From contig CM060476.1 in the NCBI GenBank assembly GCA_030544235.1, forward strand, positions 24,728,733-24,792,732: a stretch of DNA of 64,000 bases, written 5' to 3'. The translations under genes were made by a program, and so were the position numbers. Shown piece after piece: positions 11,632 through 22,985 of this stretch (positions within the stretch are counted from its first letter, which is position 1; every line of letters begins with the position of its first letter). The DNA comes from Lepturacanthus savala (taxonomy: Eukaryota; Chordata; Actinopteri; Scombriformes; Trichiuridae). The notes under the pieces are model-generated. The model was not told the origin of the DNA and did not search any database. It worked only from the letters and a program-made list of their open reading frames with translations.

Positions 11632-11780
11632 TATTAATAATAATATTAATAATAATAATGTTAATACTACTACTAATAATAATAATAAGTGGTTTGTTTT
11701 AATTAAACTATCTTGGAAAGAAATACTCTGCGGATGGGGAGCTGACTGATAGCTTCCTAGTGAGAAAAGTCTTAATTTGG
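11449..11780 (+). repeat. Interspersed repeat related to 28390-28460 and 31557-32940
   Basis: It contains CTGTATTTTGATATATATTA, a CATAAATGTGGAGGCGGGGA block and an AATTAAACTATCTTGGAAAG block ending CTAGTGAGAAA. The first two blocks recur around the Tc1-like insertion (31557-31574 plus 32784-32910), the third at 28391-28460. The unit is non-coding; the element type is not known to me. Confidence 0.55.
11598..11690. repeat. (AAT)n microsatellite, imperfect
   Basis: Trinucleotide AAT/ATA/ATT repeats; the Asn-rich open frame across it is an artefact. Confidence 0.9.
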
Positions 11781-13593
11781 TAAAAAATAAGGGTTTATCC
11801 CCTTAAAAATTAGCTGGTTCATCTCAAGGGGACACCAATAATAAACTTCCAACACATCTCTTCTAGTAGTCAGCTTTAATTTAGAGTAATTAATTGAATG
11901 TTTACTGCACTTGTAAATCTTTAATAAGATCCAGAGGGAAAATGTGAAGGACTAAAACAGGGTCTGTCGAAAAGTTCAAATACTTTTTGTTTGTGTGTAT
12001 TATTATTCTTTGGTGCTAGATTAATAACTCCACGGAGAAAAATAAATGAATAAAAGAAAAACTCCATGGTATGACCTTTCTTTGATCAAACAAAACCATC
12101 TTCCTTCCTTCCTCACCCTGAAACACAGCAGCACACACTACATTACACTCCATGTGTTGAGTTTTAGTTTGAGCAGCTAACAGGCATTTCTAAAAGTTGA
12201 TGTTCTAGTAAAACACCTGCTGCTTTGTTGATTATATTAACACTGATCGGGGTTTGGTGTGGTAGAAGTAGGTGCCACTGTTCTCCCTGTCAGACAACAG
12301 ATGCTCTGAAAGCTCTTTATGATACAGCTCATTATCCAAATATGCATATTTGTTGTTTCTAGCCCAGACTAATCTTTGGACTGTTTAGAATGCTGTGCTG
12401 ATGTTCTGCTGATACACTGGTAATGACTACAAGACTAAACAGACCCAGACTAATGCTGCCACAGGAATACAATCATCACATCTTAAGCTGGAGAAACACA
12501 CATTCATCTGCTTTATTATTGTTTGAGTTGGGCCTCAAAGTCATTCAGCAGAAAGAACTAATCTCTCATTTAATCCTTCTAATGAGCTTAACACATCTGA
12601 GAATGATGTGCAAGTTATTGTCTCTACATGATCTTTTAGATAATTCACACAAGTGTGAAAAACAATAAGGGAAGCTTGGGAAGATTATTTTAGAAGATGA
12701 AACTCTTTTAGGGGGAAAAAGAGCCTTCAATTGTGACATTATATTATATTACTATTATTATTTTTATAATATCTAATGTCTTTATAGAGTATGTAATTGG
12801 TGCATAAGCATGTAAGCTATGTAAGTATTTGACAGTGAATTAAATGTAACCCATGATCTGTTCTTTTGCCTGTGGGTATTTATAATGGAAGATAAACCAT
12901 AAAAAAATAATTGAATGCAATTCCCCCAAGTCAGGCATTGACCAAATATAATGACTGATTTTTTTTTTTACTTCTTTCAATAAAATTGAACAACAATAAG
13001 AACATTCTTCATTACTTAAATGTACTCTTCCTAAAGTGGCCCAGAATACACAAAATATAAATATATGAAAATAACGTTTGCAGCTGATATGACTATTTGT
13101 ACATAGAGGCAAATCCATATTGATCGTCAGACATTTTAAAGTCTGAGTTAAGCAACAATAAATATGTATTGCTTAATAGTGATAGTGAGTTTATATCACC
13201 ACAAACATGTGTGATTAATCATCCAGACAAATTTTGATAAAAAAAAAATTCTGAAAATTTGTATAGATTGTATAAATTGTATAAATTACGTTTCAGAATA
13301 GTGAAACAAAAGCAGTATTCATGCCAAAATGTTATGATGCAAAATGCAAAAATACATCATTTAAATTAGGTGAGGGACAGCAAGATGGCTTATATTTTCA
13401 AAATGAAGTAATGTTAGAAGTCACTGTTTAGATCATATTTTGTTGTTTTGTTTCATTTTGGTAAATGTTGGATTGTTCCAGTAAAAATGCAACTTAAAAG
13501 ACCAGGTTACAAGAGTTGATTTCTGGTCATAATGATTTCTGGTCACTTTCTATGCTATTCATTCAATATATTTTGTTATCATGAAATCATAAT
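11781..13593. other. Unannotated AT-rich sequence
   Basis: No gene or mobile element recognised; only short frames without motifs. Confidence 0.5.
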
Positions 13594-13740
13594 ATAATTA
13601 AGTCAATTTTATTTATATAGCCCAAAATCACAAATCATAGATTCCCCTCAGGTAGATTTACAGCAGCAACACAACATCTGATGTTCTTAGACTCTCACAT
13701 TGTACAAATGATCTTCCCTTGCATGAAATATCACGTAGAC
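13594..13740 (-). mobile_element. L2-type LINE 3' end fragment
   Basis: AAGTCAATTTTATTTATATA followed by AGCCCAAAATCACAAATCAT is the complement of the typical teleost L2 3' terminus seen on the plus strand at 44255-44352. Only untranslated 3' sequence remains. Confidence 0.65.
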
Positions 13741-13815
13741 ATGGTAAAAAAGGGTTTGAATGTTTTAGGACTTAAATGGCCTAAATGATAGATATAAATA
13801 TATAAAAAGTTGTAA

Positions 13816-14314
13816 AGATAGTGTCAGGATAGTCTGTTTATGGGACTCCATTAGGTTGGATACACTAGGAATTTATCATATTTGCATATTGTTGACATGG
13901 AAACAAATCTATTTTAGCATAAGTGAAAAAATGTGACATCAAAAGATCAAAATTGAATTAAATGTAAAAATAAATAATGAAATAAAATGTGAAAAAATAG
14001 TTTACTTTCCTTTGATAGTGAGTTGAATTATGTATTTATTGAAAATTTTCCAAAATTCTGAATAAAATTACAATGGTCATGAGACAATGATGTTCACATA
14101 TCAAAAGACCATGAGCAAACATAATAATCTGGTCATGTGTCCTTCAAAATAAAAGCCCCCTTTCTATACCTAGCTGTAAAAACAGATTTTATATCGCAGA
14201 TTTTTAGAAAAATGAAGATAAAGTAATTCTTGTCATATACTAACAACATAAATGTATTTGTGGTTTACATTTGGCATCAGGATTAATTATAAAGGGATAG
14301 CACACTATAAAGGG
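13816..14314 (+). mobile_element. piggyBac-like MITE, copy 3 (decayed)
   Basis: Internal blocks match copy 1 in the same order: GTGTCAGGATAGT, TTTGCATATTGTTG, GACATCAAAAGATCAAAATTG, ATCTGGTCATGTG, TCCTTCAAAATAAAAGCCCC and AGCTGTAAAAACA. The right end, CACTATAAAGGGTT, retains the terminal pattern. The left end has decayed, so the start is approximate. Confidence 0.6.
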
Positions 14315-14886
14315 TTGTGCATTGCATTATATGCATTATATAATTGTAGGATAGATGCTGGAATGTGTCCATACATGCGAATACATAATTAGCGGATGAA
14401 TTAGCAAACCATAACGGCTCAAACTTAAATAGTACAGCAGCAATTCCAGAAGAATTTATTGGTATAGGACACTTAAGCCCTTGAGCAGCTGCAGTCATGG
14501 GTTTGATGCATCAACAGGTTTTGTGATTGGAGGGAGATAACAGAGACAACAGGGCTTCCCCTAAGACAATCTCATGTTATTTCACTGAAAGCTCTTCATT
14601 TTTCACATAGCAGACCTTATTTTCATGACATGTGAATGACATGAAATAGTAGGTAAACACAGGTGTTACCAGTGATACTAGGTAAGCTTTTGTTCCATTT
14701 AGTGTAGCAGAGACTTTCCAGTGAGCCAACATGAACAATAGCATCATCTGACTCTGCTTGACCTGCCTGGAATCACTGCTAGCACCTGTGTTTACCTTCT
14801 GTTTCATGTCAATATGGCTGACATGAAAAAAGACGATTATTTACTTATTTAAAAAAAAAACAACACTTCTTCTTTGAATTCAATTA

Positions 14887-15252
14887 AACTACACAATACT
14901 AACACATTAATACTATAAAACTACTTCTATGATGGCAAGAGTTACTGTAGAATCACAGTACCAACATATTAATACTACAATATTAGTACCATACTATTAC
15001 CACCATGGCAGGAGTTACTGCAGAACGACATAGTACTAACACATTAATGCTACAATACTACTACTTCTATGGCAGGATTGACTGTACAACTACAGTACTA
15101 ACACATCATACTACAGAAAGACTACTACCATGGCAGGAGTTGCTTTATAACTACAGTACCAGCACATTATTACTACAATAGTACTACTACCATGACAGGA
15201 GATAGTGTAAGAATACTACTTCTACCATGGCATGTTTCACTGTAATAATTAG
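14887..15252. repeat. Minisatellite, about 60-73 bp unit, about 5 copies
   Basis: The unit contains CTACAGTACTAACACATTAA, then TACTACAATACTACTAC and then CATGGCAGGAGTTACTGTA. The GGCA(G/A)GA core recurs near 14933, 15006, 15070, 15130 and 15193. Units are diverged, so the array is old. A related unit lies about 1.1 kb away at 16300-16395. Confidence 0.75.
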
Positions 15253-15355
15253 TAGGCTGATATCAGGTAAAGTGGACCATATCGGGTTTCTCTGGAAGTT
15301 AGAGCCAATGACAACAAAGAATTTAAACAGTTGGTATAAGTGTGGTTGACTAGTA

Positions 15356-15470
15356 ACAGGTGATTTGATAGGTTTATGGTTTCTATGGAGATTTAATTAT
15401 AGTTTCTATGGTGATTTAACTAGTTTATGTTTTCTATGGTGATTTGATTTGTTTCTGGTTTCTATATGGT
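15356..15470. repeat. Short tandem array of GGTTTCTATGGTGATTT-like units
   Basis: Four units of roughly 25-33 bp share TTTCTATGG followed by (T)GATTTAATT or GATTTGATT. Imperfect, no coding. Confidence 0.7.
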
Positions 15471-16299
15471 AAGTAGCCTGGTATGACAAATCTAACTAAA
15501 CCCATTTTACCTGATGAGATGAACCATTTAACCTGAAGCCACTCATGTAAAAAAAAAAAGGCAGCAAATATTTCAAGATTTATAGGTCCTAAATAATTAG
15601 ATTTTTTCACATAATTCCAACAAAAAAAGGCATATTTGGTATGTTGTGTTGTTGTCCCAAGCGGTGTCATCAGTGGTGTCCAGGATGGCGTTGGTTGTGT
15701 AACAGTGTTAACAGCATTGAGATCAGCTTCTCCTCTGTTGTCCATGTAAAGTTTACAGCTCTTCTCTGATCCTGTGGACATGGAGGAGGGGGTCGTGGTG
15801 ATGGATTTATCGGGATCCCCCACATCTCCATGCGCTGTAACAGGCTATTTTTACACCATTGCTCTGATCTCTGTGGTGCTGTTAACAACCCGTTGATGTA
15901 GGAAAGTCTGATTCCAGCAGCAAAATAAGCTTGCTGGGAATAAACACAGGAAGATCTGTGTATCTGTTTCAGCACGACCGTGACTGAGCAGAAAATAAAT
16001 AGCCCTGGCTGCTCTTTATTTATTTGATCAGTGATCTGAGTGTAGTACGACAATTCTAATGTTGTTTATTCTGTTTTCACTTAGACAATGTATAGTAAAA
16101 TATTCACAAACCTTATTAAGGTTATTCATTAACTTTCTTTCTGTGTGTATACTTCTTTACTAGATAGTGTCAGTACATTCATTATTTTTTTAGTGCATTT
16201 TCTCTCAGGTTTCATTTTCTTTGCCTTTTCTCTCATTTCATTGTTGTTCCTAAATATTTTATGCATCTCATTTTACTCTGAACTGAAATGTAAGAAAAA
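15471..16299. other. Unannotated sequence
   Basis: Two overlapping minus-strand open frames of 127-129 codons cover about 15434-16053. They have no recognisable domain, and a Pro-rich stretch is their only feature. I do not call them genes. Confidence 0.45.
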
Positions 16300-16470
16300 A
16301 ATAATACTACAACACTACTACAATACTGGGGAACTACACAGTACCAACACATTAATACTACAATACTACTACTACTATGACGGGATTGATGACAGGACCA
16401 ACACATTTGTTGATCTTTATTTTATTCTGTTTCATTTTCTTTGCCTTTTCTCTCATTTCATTGTTCGTAA
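16205..16470. repeat. Local duplication plus minisatellite unit
   Basis: TTCATTTTCTTTGCCTTTTC and the following TCTCATTTCATTGTT occur at about 16210-16246 and again at about 16430-16465. Between them, 16300-16395 holds one unit of the minisatellite found at 14887-15252. A segmental duplication of about 220 bp followed by decay would explain this. Confidence 0.65.
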
Positions 16471-16589
16471 TTCTGTTCAGCACCTCATTTTCCTCAAGTC
16501 AAACTCTTCTTTGTTGCTCTCTGCTCATATTTTGTTCCTTTACTCTCTTTCTCTCTCTCTCTTCCCTCCTCTCCTCTTCTTAATTAGCC

Positions 16590-16760
16590 AAGGGCTTGTC
16601 AGCTCAGTTTAAGTTACAGGTCTGCTCCTCCCTCTCTTTTCCACCCTGATTTACAGCTCATTAATATTTCACAGCTGATGAATCATTTAGGTGCTGGCTT
16701 TTTGTCGTTCTGATCTTGGCCATGATACAGTTTTGGGTCGGCTCACTAGTTGGAGCCAGC
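16590..16760. other. Candidate conserved non-coding stretch
   Basis: Repeat-free sequence with several TAAT/ATTA motifs and an ATTAATATTTCACAGCTGATG segment. Unlike the simple sequence around it. No open frame of note. Confidence 0.2.
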
Positions 16761-17100
16761 TCTATTTACAGGACGGCTGCTTCCACTAATGGTGGTTTTC
16801 TTTTGCCTTAAAGGGACTTTTTTTTTTTTGAAGCAGGATTGTTTCAGTTCCCAATCCACATTGTGTTACCAAAATAAATATGAAAATGGAGACAAAGACA
16901 CACATAATTAGTTATTTTGCATAGATTTATTTTATAAATAATTTAATTTAAACCCATTATATTGCTAGTTAAAGCACTGGACTAAAAACATGTACCGCAT
17001 TTATAGTGAAACAATCCATTAACCATCATGAATAAATGATTGTTTTGAGTTTATTTCATTTTTGTTATTTAAAAAAACAAACAATACAAGTCTCAATAGT

Positions 17101-17102
<2 letters not shown>

Positions 17103-17166
<64 letters not shown>

Positions 17167-17206
17167 ATGTGTGTGTGCCGTGTGTATGTGTGCGTGTGTG
17201 TGTGAA
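17103..17206. repeat. (GT)n microsatellite
   Basis: About 60 bp of pure GT are followed by interrupted GTGC/GTAT units. Confidence 0.95.
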
Positions 17207-17389
17207 TAAATAAATTAATGCAAATAACAGATAAGGTCTAATGATTCTTAGTTACTGTCAGCCATGAATCGGTGTGGTTTTAAACATTTATAGCTGTTTC
17301 TAGACTGTGTGAAGCCTAATTCTCCTGTACAATAAGGATGTATTTTTCTGAACTGCCTCTTCACTCCCCTCCATGGGAACATTAAAACT

Positions 17390-17700
17390 TTACAAAGCGT
17401 TTGAACCAGACATGAAAAGCCGGTTGCCTAATTTGCTTCACTCACTAGTCGTGATCTCTGAAGCGCCACTGTTGTTTCCAATTGTCTCACAGACGTTTAA
17501 ATTGCACTGAATAGACAATGCAAGTGTCTTATCTCATGGCGTGACATCGGCTGGGCCGGTTTGATTTTTCCACATAATGAGACGTGTCTCATTGCCGGCA
17601 GCTTCACACAGCACTGCCATCAAAACCACACGAGGATTGGAGCGTCTCACTGAGTCTGTGAGTATTTCCCGCCTTTCATGACAAGTAGAGAAAAAAAAAC
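17390..17700. other. Candidate conserved non-coding stretch
   Basis: About 300 bp of balanced composition without repeats, in strong contrast to the flanks. It contains TTGTTTCCAATTGTC and several CCGGC motifs. One minus-strand frame of 74 codons crosses part of it but shows no domain. Confidence 0.25.
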
Positions 17701-17886
17701 AACAACCATGAGATAGTGGAGTGTCGGCCATATGCTTATCACTACATGCAGCACACATCGTGATGCTGTCTGTCTACTCAGTGTCATTCAGTTGAAATGT
17801 AGTTTAATGAAGAATACTGTTGATTTGAGAGCTTAGGCAAGCAGCAATTGCTTAGATGAAATTCACTCCCATCTTTCCCTTTTGAA

Positions 17887-18240
17887 TAGGCCTGTGCAAT
17901 AAAACAATATCAATATATATCATCAATACAATAAAAAATAGGTCAATATAATATTGATAGTTTTACTCAAAGTCTGTGTAAAAAAACAAATGAAATAAAG
18001 ACAACCAAAGCTGCTCCTCCTTGGTTCATAATCATTTAAAAGATGAATATGTTAATGAAAGATTATTTATTAAAAATGACCAATAATCATTGTTATCCAC
18101 TGATAGGAAATATTTGATATCAGTGCATGTTTAGATATATCACTGCTTCTACATTTACATATAAAAGTAGGTCATCAAGCATAAAACACCCCACATATAT
18201 CTAATAAATAATAATTATATATATATCAATCAAAGTAAAC
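17887..18240 (+). mobile_element. MITE-like repeat beginning AGGCCTGTGCAATAAAAC
   Basis: The segment starts TAGGCCTGTGCAATAAAACA, followed by ATATCAATATATATCATCAA. The complementary end type (ATTTTATTGCCCAGACC) is seen at 33130-33150, 27655-27675 and 28355-28380. It is non-coding; the right boundary is uncertain. Confidence 0.4.
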
Positions 18241-18494
18241 AAAATTGTATCCGTATTTCTATTTTTTATTTTTTATTTTTTTTTATTTCACCCACCTAAA
18301 CTTTATTTTTGTTCATCATGTCCATTTAATTATTTTATTTTTTATTTTATTGAAATGTTTTTGATGATACATAGTCAAGTCAATTGAAAACGGATTAAAA
18401 CGGTGCATCACTGGGTCATGAGTGGTACAGATGAGAGTAAGAGAGAGAAGCTCAGAGTATTTCCTAGGTCCCAGCAGTCTACACCTATAGCAGC

Positions 18495-18498
<4 letters not shown>

Positions 18499-18547
<49 letters not shown>
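18499..18547. repeat. (TA)n microsatellite
   Basis: About 24 pure TA units. Confidence 0.95.
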
Positions 18548-18549
<2 letters not shown>

Positions 18550-20461
18550 TAAATGTCATCATGTCACATGGGTGAAGTGCAAATGAGCATCTAAGTGTGA
18601 TTGGACAGGGACAGGAATGCACTGTGGGCTCATGTTAGAGAGTGATCATTTATTTCACTGAGCTGTGGAAAACATCACATTATTGATTTTGATTTGATCC
18701 TATCCTGTATAACACTTTACACTTTACTTTTTTTTACTTACTTTTTATTCACCTTTACTTGCTGTGTGCTTTGTCTGAGGGATGCTGCATAACTCATTTA
18801 TTTGTATAAATAAATGTATATTCTGTCAGGCCCCTGTTGGAGGATCTTACTGTCTCAACAAAATTGTAATGAAATGGTCCATGTTGAATTTTTATTGAAG
18901 TAACAATTTGTGACTGTCTTTTTTGTGCTTTTTTCAAATAGAATAAAGGAAATTGCAATCACTTGCTCCACTTGCTGCATTGGCTTTGTTAGAACAATGT
19001 GAATAAAGTGTCTGTCTGTAGGTATACAAACAACTAATATTTGGTGAAACAAATAGCTTCTTGTGGCTGATATAACCTGGCACTTCCTATGTGGATGGAA
19101 AGATCAGTTAACAGTTAAAAAAACAAAATGTATATCTTCCTACACAAGTGATTTTCCTATTGGTCTGAATTTTAATGTATAAGTTCCCTTTGATATTACT
19201 AATAATGAATGACAAGAAACACCATTTTCATTAGTTCAATCTTTACTACCCCAAAAATTTATGAATACCACTGAGTCTCTCACTATATCCCTAACTTATT
19301 GTGAGCAGTGTAAGTTGTCTGTTACAACTGCTTCCAGTGCTGGTAAAAAGCTGCATGGCTGCCCGACGGTTAACATGGCTGTCCTGGATGAAACATCCAT
19401 GGTATCCTCTAAATTATGGAAATGAAGGCTACATTTGTTTTGTCTGAGTCTTGGAAATGGGACTAAAGCCTTTAAGTGCAGCAACAGATACGGTCGACAA
19501 ACTATGGAATTGGGACACCATCATGCCATTTAAATGATCATTTTGTGAATGCTTTCTCTGATTTGTTAGATTGGATTACAGTGAAGACACATATATAGAT
19601 GAGAGGAGACTGGGATTACAAACAACAAAGGTCCCAGTGACTGGTTTGTGTTTTAATTAGGGAAAGTTATCCAACGTATCTGACTTTTTCTATTCTGATA
19701 CCAAGCCTGATATGTCATGCAGGACGTCTGACCTTGCAGTCGCACCTGACCAATAAGCACTTTGCTTAATAAGATCAGTATCTGTATTGATTTGCTGCAA
19801 CGGAGCGCATCAGCTGGTCGATCCCTATGTCGGCAGTAATCAGACTGACCAGTGTAAAAGCTCAGAGTTCGAAACCCCCTGATGTAAAATAGTGTTGAAG
19901 AGTATCAGAACAGATGTTCTCCTGTCTCAGCTCATACTGACAAGACTTCAGCTCTCATTCACTCCTGTCTCTTTGTAGATGTGTCTCTGTCATTGTCTCT
20001 TGGTGCTCAGGAGGTTTGAGATTGGATCTCTAAACTCCTCAGATATGATTATGGCTGAACGTCAGTAAAGTCCAATGTCCCAGACCAGATTTCTCCTATG
20101 ATTGAATAAATCTTACCAAAACACCTGCAGTCTGAGCCTCAGGAAAGACACTTCTGAATTCAGGTAGTTGCCTGAGTGGAAACTGTCTTTCATTTTCCGC
20201 TTTTTAGTATGAAGAGCTTGCTGCAACCACTTCATCATTTTTCAATTGTCTCTGTCCTTGGTGCTGAATTCACTAAAAACATTGCAGGATTCCTCTGTTT
20301 TCAAAAGGTGTGAGTCACTTCACTTTGAAAGCTCTGTTTTTTTCTTTCTTTCTAAAGTGTTTTATTTCTGTATTACATTAAAAAATCACTGTCAAAATCA
20401 TTTTCTCTCAAATGAGCTTATCAATTGTTATTTGTCTTTTGTACAACAACAAGGAGAGAAT
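18548..20461. other. Unannotated sequence
   Basis: No gene or mobile element recognised. Short open frames have no motif. Confidence 0.5.
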
Positions 20462-20532
20462 ATAATTGTGATGCTTGGTTCTTGGCCAGACCCCGGAGCA
20501 GAGACAGAGACAGGTGAAAGTGCAAAAACGAG

Positions 20533-20538
20533 TTTATT
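20533..20538 (-). promoter_or_regulatory. Polyadenylation signal of the solo LTR
   Basis: TTTATT on the plus strand is AATAAA on the minus strand, within GTTTGGAATAAACTCG. It lies about 70 bp before the 3' end of the LTR. Confidence 0.5.
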
Positions 20539-20823
20539 CCAAACACAAAAGGTAAAAACAGAACTAAAGGCGCTGGCTGGCAGAGGAGGCAGGGCGGTCC
20601 GGACTGCCCAACCAGCGACAGGGAAGGCAGGAGCTCTCGAGCGGGACGCGGCGTGAGGAGGACAGAGAAGTACTGGACGCTACGGCAAAAAGAGGAGAAC
20701 ACGGTGAGCACGAGAAACAAGGTACATCCAGTGGTCATAGGGGACGAACAGGTCCGCCACCTACGGTCGTCGATTACCGAAGACACGGGCAAGTATAATC
20801 CGACGCTGGTGGAGTGTTGTTCC

Positions 20824-20832
20824 CGGATATAT
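20824..20832 (-). promoter_or_regulatory. TATA box of the solo LTR
   Basis: On the minus strand the LTR reads CCCTTTATATATCCGGG in its middle, upstream of the AATAAA signal by about 290 bp. This fits a U3/R layout. Activity is not implied. Confidence 0.45.
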
Positions 20833-21203
20833 AAAGGGCCCTGGTGATTAGTGATATCCGCCAGCTGTGTCTCATCCAAACGCTGCTGACGGCCCAGACC
20901 ACGCCCCGCCGTAACCCGTCGTTCTGCAGGACAAAATAGTGGAGAAAAAGAGAAAACAGGACACAACACAAAACCAAGAACCAAACCATAACAATAATGA
21001 GCCGGAGTCATTAACAATCATCATGTTGATGTCTCCTCCCTCAGAACAGGAGAAAATCATCACTTTGAATGAATTTCCAAACTAACCAGATCCGGCAGAG
21101 ACAGGAAGTGAGGCTCAGAGAGAGTTCCTGGCATGATGAGGCAATTTATCACTGTGCCGAGTCTTAAGCAGTGCTAATATTTAGAAATAAATGCTGTTAT
21201 ATT

Positions 21204-21434
21204 TTAGAGCTGCAACAATCTTTTTAGTTTTTGCTTATTCCCTGGTTTCTTTATTCTTCTATAATAGTAAACTGATATTTGGGTTGTGGACTGTTGGTCT
21301 GAGCAAAAAAAGACATTTTAGGTTGAATCTTCAACACTGGAAACAATGATCAACATTTCATAAACCAAACAACCAATGAATTAATAATTTCAAAAATCTA
21401 TAGATTCATCAACTATCAAATTAGTCATGAGTTG
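21204..21434 (-). mobile_element. ATCGATTAAT-type MITE copy (inverted)
   Basis: It begins AGAGCTGCAACAATC and has an internal GGTTGTGGACTGTTGGTCTG, the complement of the CAACAACC-type block at about 9447-9470. It ends near TTAGTCATGAGTTGCA. It is the reverse orientation of the 9305-9656 copy. Confidence 0.6.
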
Positions 21435-22073
21435 CATTTCCATATTTTGGATTCTCCAGTGAAATAACCATTGTGTGCTTGGTCCTCCTACTCCTTATTT
21501 ATCTTGTGTCTGTAGGTCTGTCTGGATCAGTCATCTCTTTTCGATCATCCCTCCTCTGTTGGATCATGTCTTTCCCCCTCCCTGTCATGTTTATTCCCTC
21601 ACCACCAGTCTTTGCACCTGCCTTTTTGTCTTTGTCACTTTCTTTTCTTCCACCTTGTTCCCAATGTCATCTTCTGTCTATTTTAGACTTATAAAAATAC
21701 TTCCATTACATCCTTCTGCCCTATCAGCAGTCATCATCTTATTGTCACTCCGGGCATAGGCGTGAATCCTGGGGGGGGCACAGGGCACATGGGCATTTTA
21801 CTAGTTTTTACCTCATTTATTCATGATCTCATTTGCCTTTGCCTTTGCCTAATTAATATGGAACACTGCTATAACTACTATTATTACTTTAAATGACATT
21901 GTTTAAAACATTTCAACATGTGTTCTGTTACATGTATACAATGTTAGTATTTTTTATTGCTTTTTTATTTGTTAGTATTCATACTTAATATTTATTTGTT
22001 TTTTTTTGCCACTGCATCAGTGTAAAAGTCAAACTAACCACTGCTCAGCTTTCAGTATCCACCCCTCCATGCA

Positions 22074-22263
22074 ACCATCCATCCATCCATCCATCCATCC
22101 ACCCATCCATCCATCCATCCATCCATCCATCCATCCATCCATCCATCCATCCTTCCTTCCTTCCATCCATCCATCCATCCCTCCATCCAACCATCCATCC
22201 TTCCACCTATCCATCCATCCATCCATCCATCATCCATCCATCCATCCATCCATCCATCCATCT
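22074..22263. repeat. (ATCC)n tetranucleotide array
   Basis: About 190 bp of ATCC/CATC units with TTCC and CTCC variants. Open frames on both strands (His-Pro-Ser or Trp-Met-Asp-Gly repeats) are translations of the array. Confidence 0.95.
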
Positions 22264-22796
22264 CCATCCATTAGTAGCTCTCATTATGCACAGGCATGAC
22301 ATGAAACCAATTCAAGGTCATACATATCTCCTGTCTGTGTGTGTAAGTCTAGGAGATGATAATCACTCATATTAGACGTCAGTCTACTGTTTCAAAGTGC
22401 TATTGTTTTCACTGGCTGTCATTAGCTGGACTGAAGGGGGAGAGAATAGGAGAAGAGAGATGAAGAAAAGGTCTAAAAGAAATAAATCGTTTGGGGGGAG
22501 CTGGCGATGCCTGTGATGTACAGTATGAAGGTTTAATAAGAAAACATATGACAACATCTGTCTGTCACTACAATCAAATTCCCACATTCTCTGCAGTGTT
22601 TTCATCTGTTGGATCTTTTCACTGATCAGACAGGTAGTCAGGAGATGGGAGCTGTGGAGGGGATGATACCTCCCCCATTTTAGATTAGACTTGTGATAAA
22701 GGATTTTAATAGTGTGAGAGGAACGATTTTTAATCATTTAAGATAAACAAAACTCTCCCAAAAAGTGTGTCTACAAATGAGATGAAGTTGTGTAAC
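22264..22796. other. Unannotated sequence
   Basis: No recognisable gene. A minus-strand frame of 117 codons (22384-22737) has no motif. Confidence 0.5.
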
Positions 22797-22985
22797 CTGT
22801 GTGTAGAATTGAATAGAGCAAGATGTCTTTATTGTCATTATGAGTTATACAAACAAAATAAAAAAGTGTGCTCCTTGATGGTAAAACATTACTTCATTCA
22901 CATAACAAACAAACAAACAAGATCCACATAACAAATAGCATAAACAAGGAAAAAATGACTGCACTGGGGTAAAAACTGTTCTTCA
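22797..22985. mobile_element. Interspersed repeat of the GTCTTTATTGTCATTATG type
   Basis: TGTCTTTATTGTCATTATGA, an AAACAAACAAACAAA run and GGGTAAAAACTGTTCTTCAG together match a retroposon 3' end common in fish genomes, as I recall it. No target duplication found. Confidence 0.4.

Larger units (their letters stand above)
20467..20993 (-). mobile_element. Solo LTR (527 bp) with 5-bp target duplication
   Basis: The segment begins TGTGATGCTTGGTTCTTGG and ends CCAAACCATAACA, so both strands read TG...CA. It is flanked by ATAAT at 20462-20466 and again at 20994-20998. On the minus strand it has promoter and 3'-processing signals in LTR order: a TATATA box (complement of 20824-20832), then AATAAA (complement of 20533-20538) followed by a GT-rich stretch. 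The termini also form a roughly 20-bp imperfect inverted repeat. It is GC-richer than its surroundings and has no gag or pol. A solo LTR left by recombination between two LTRs is the best reading; the family, probably Ty3/gypsy, is not proven. Confidence 0.75.

Noticed and set aside
15434..16053. Two overlapping minus-strand frames of 129 and 127 codons
   Set aside because: Different frames over the same bases, no domain, and no supporting signals.
20421..21017. 198-codon minus-strand open frame
   Set aside because: It lies almost wholly in the solo LTR (20467-20993), covers TATA and AATAAA signals and has no protein domain.
22074..22263. CRISPR-like regular repeats
   Set aside because: It is a simple (ATCC)n tetranucleotide array with no spacers, in an animal genome.
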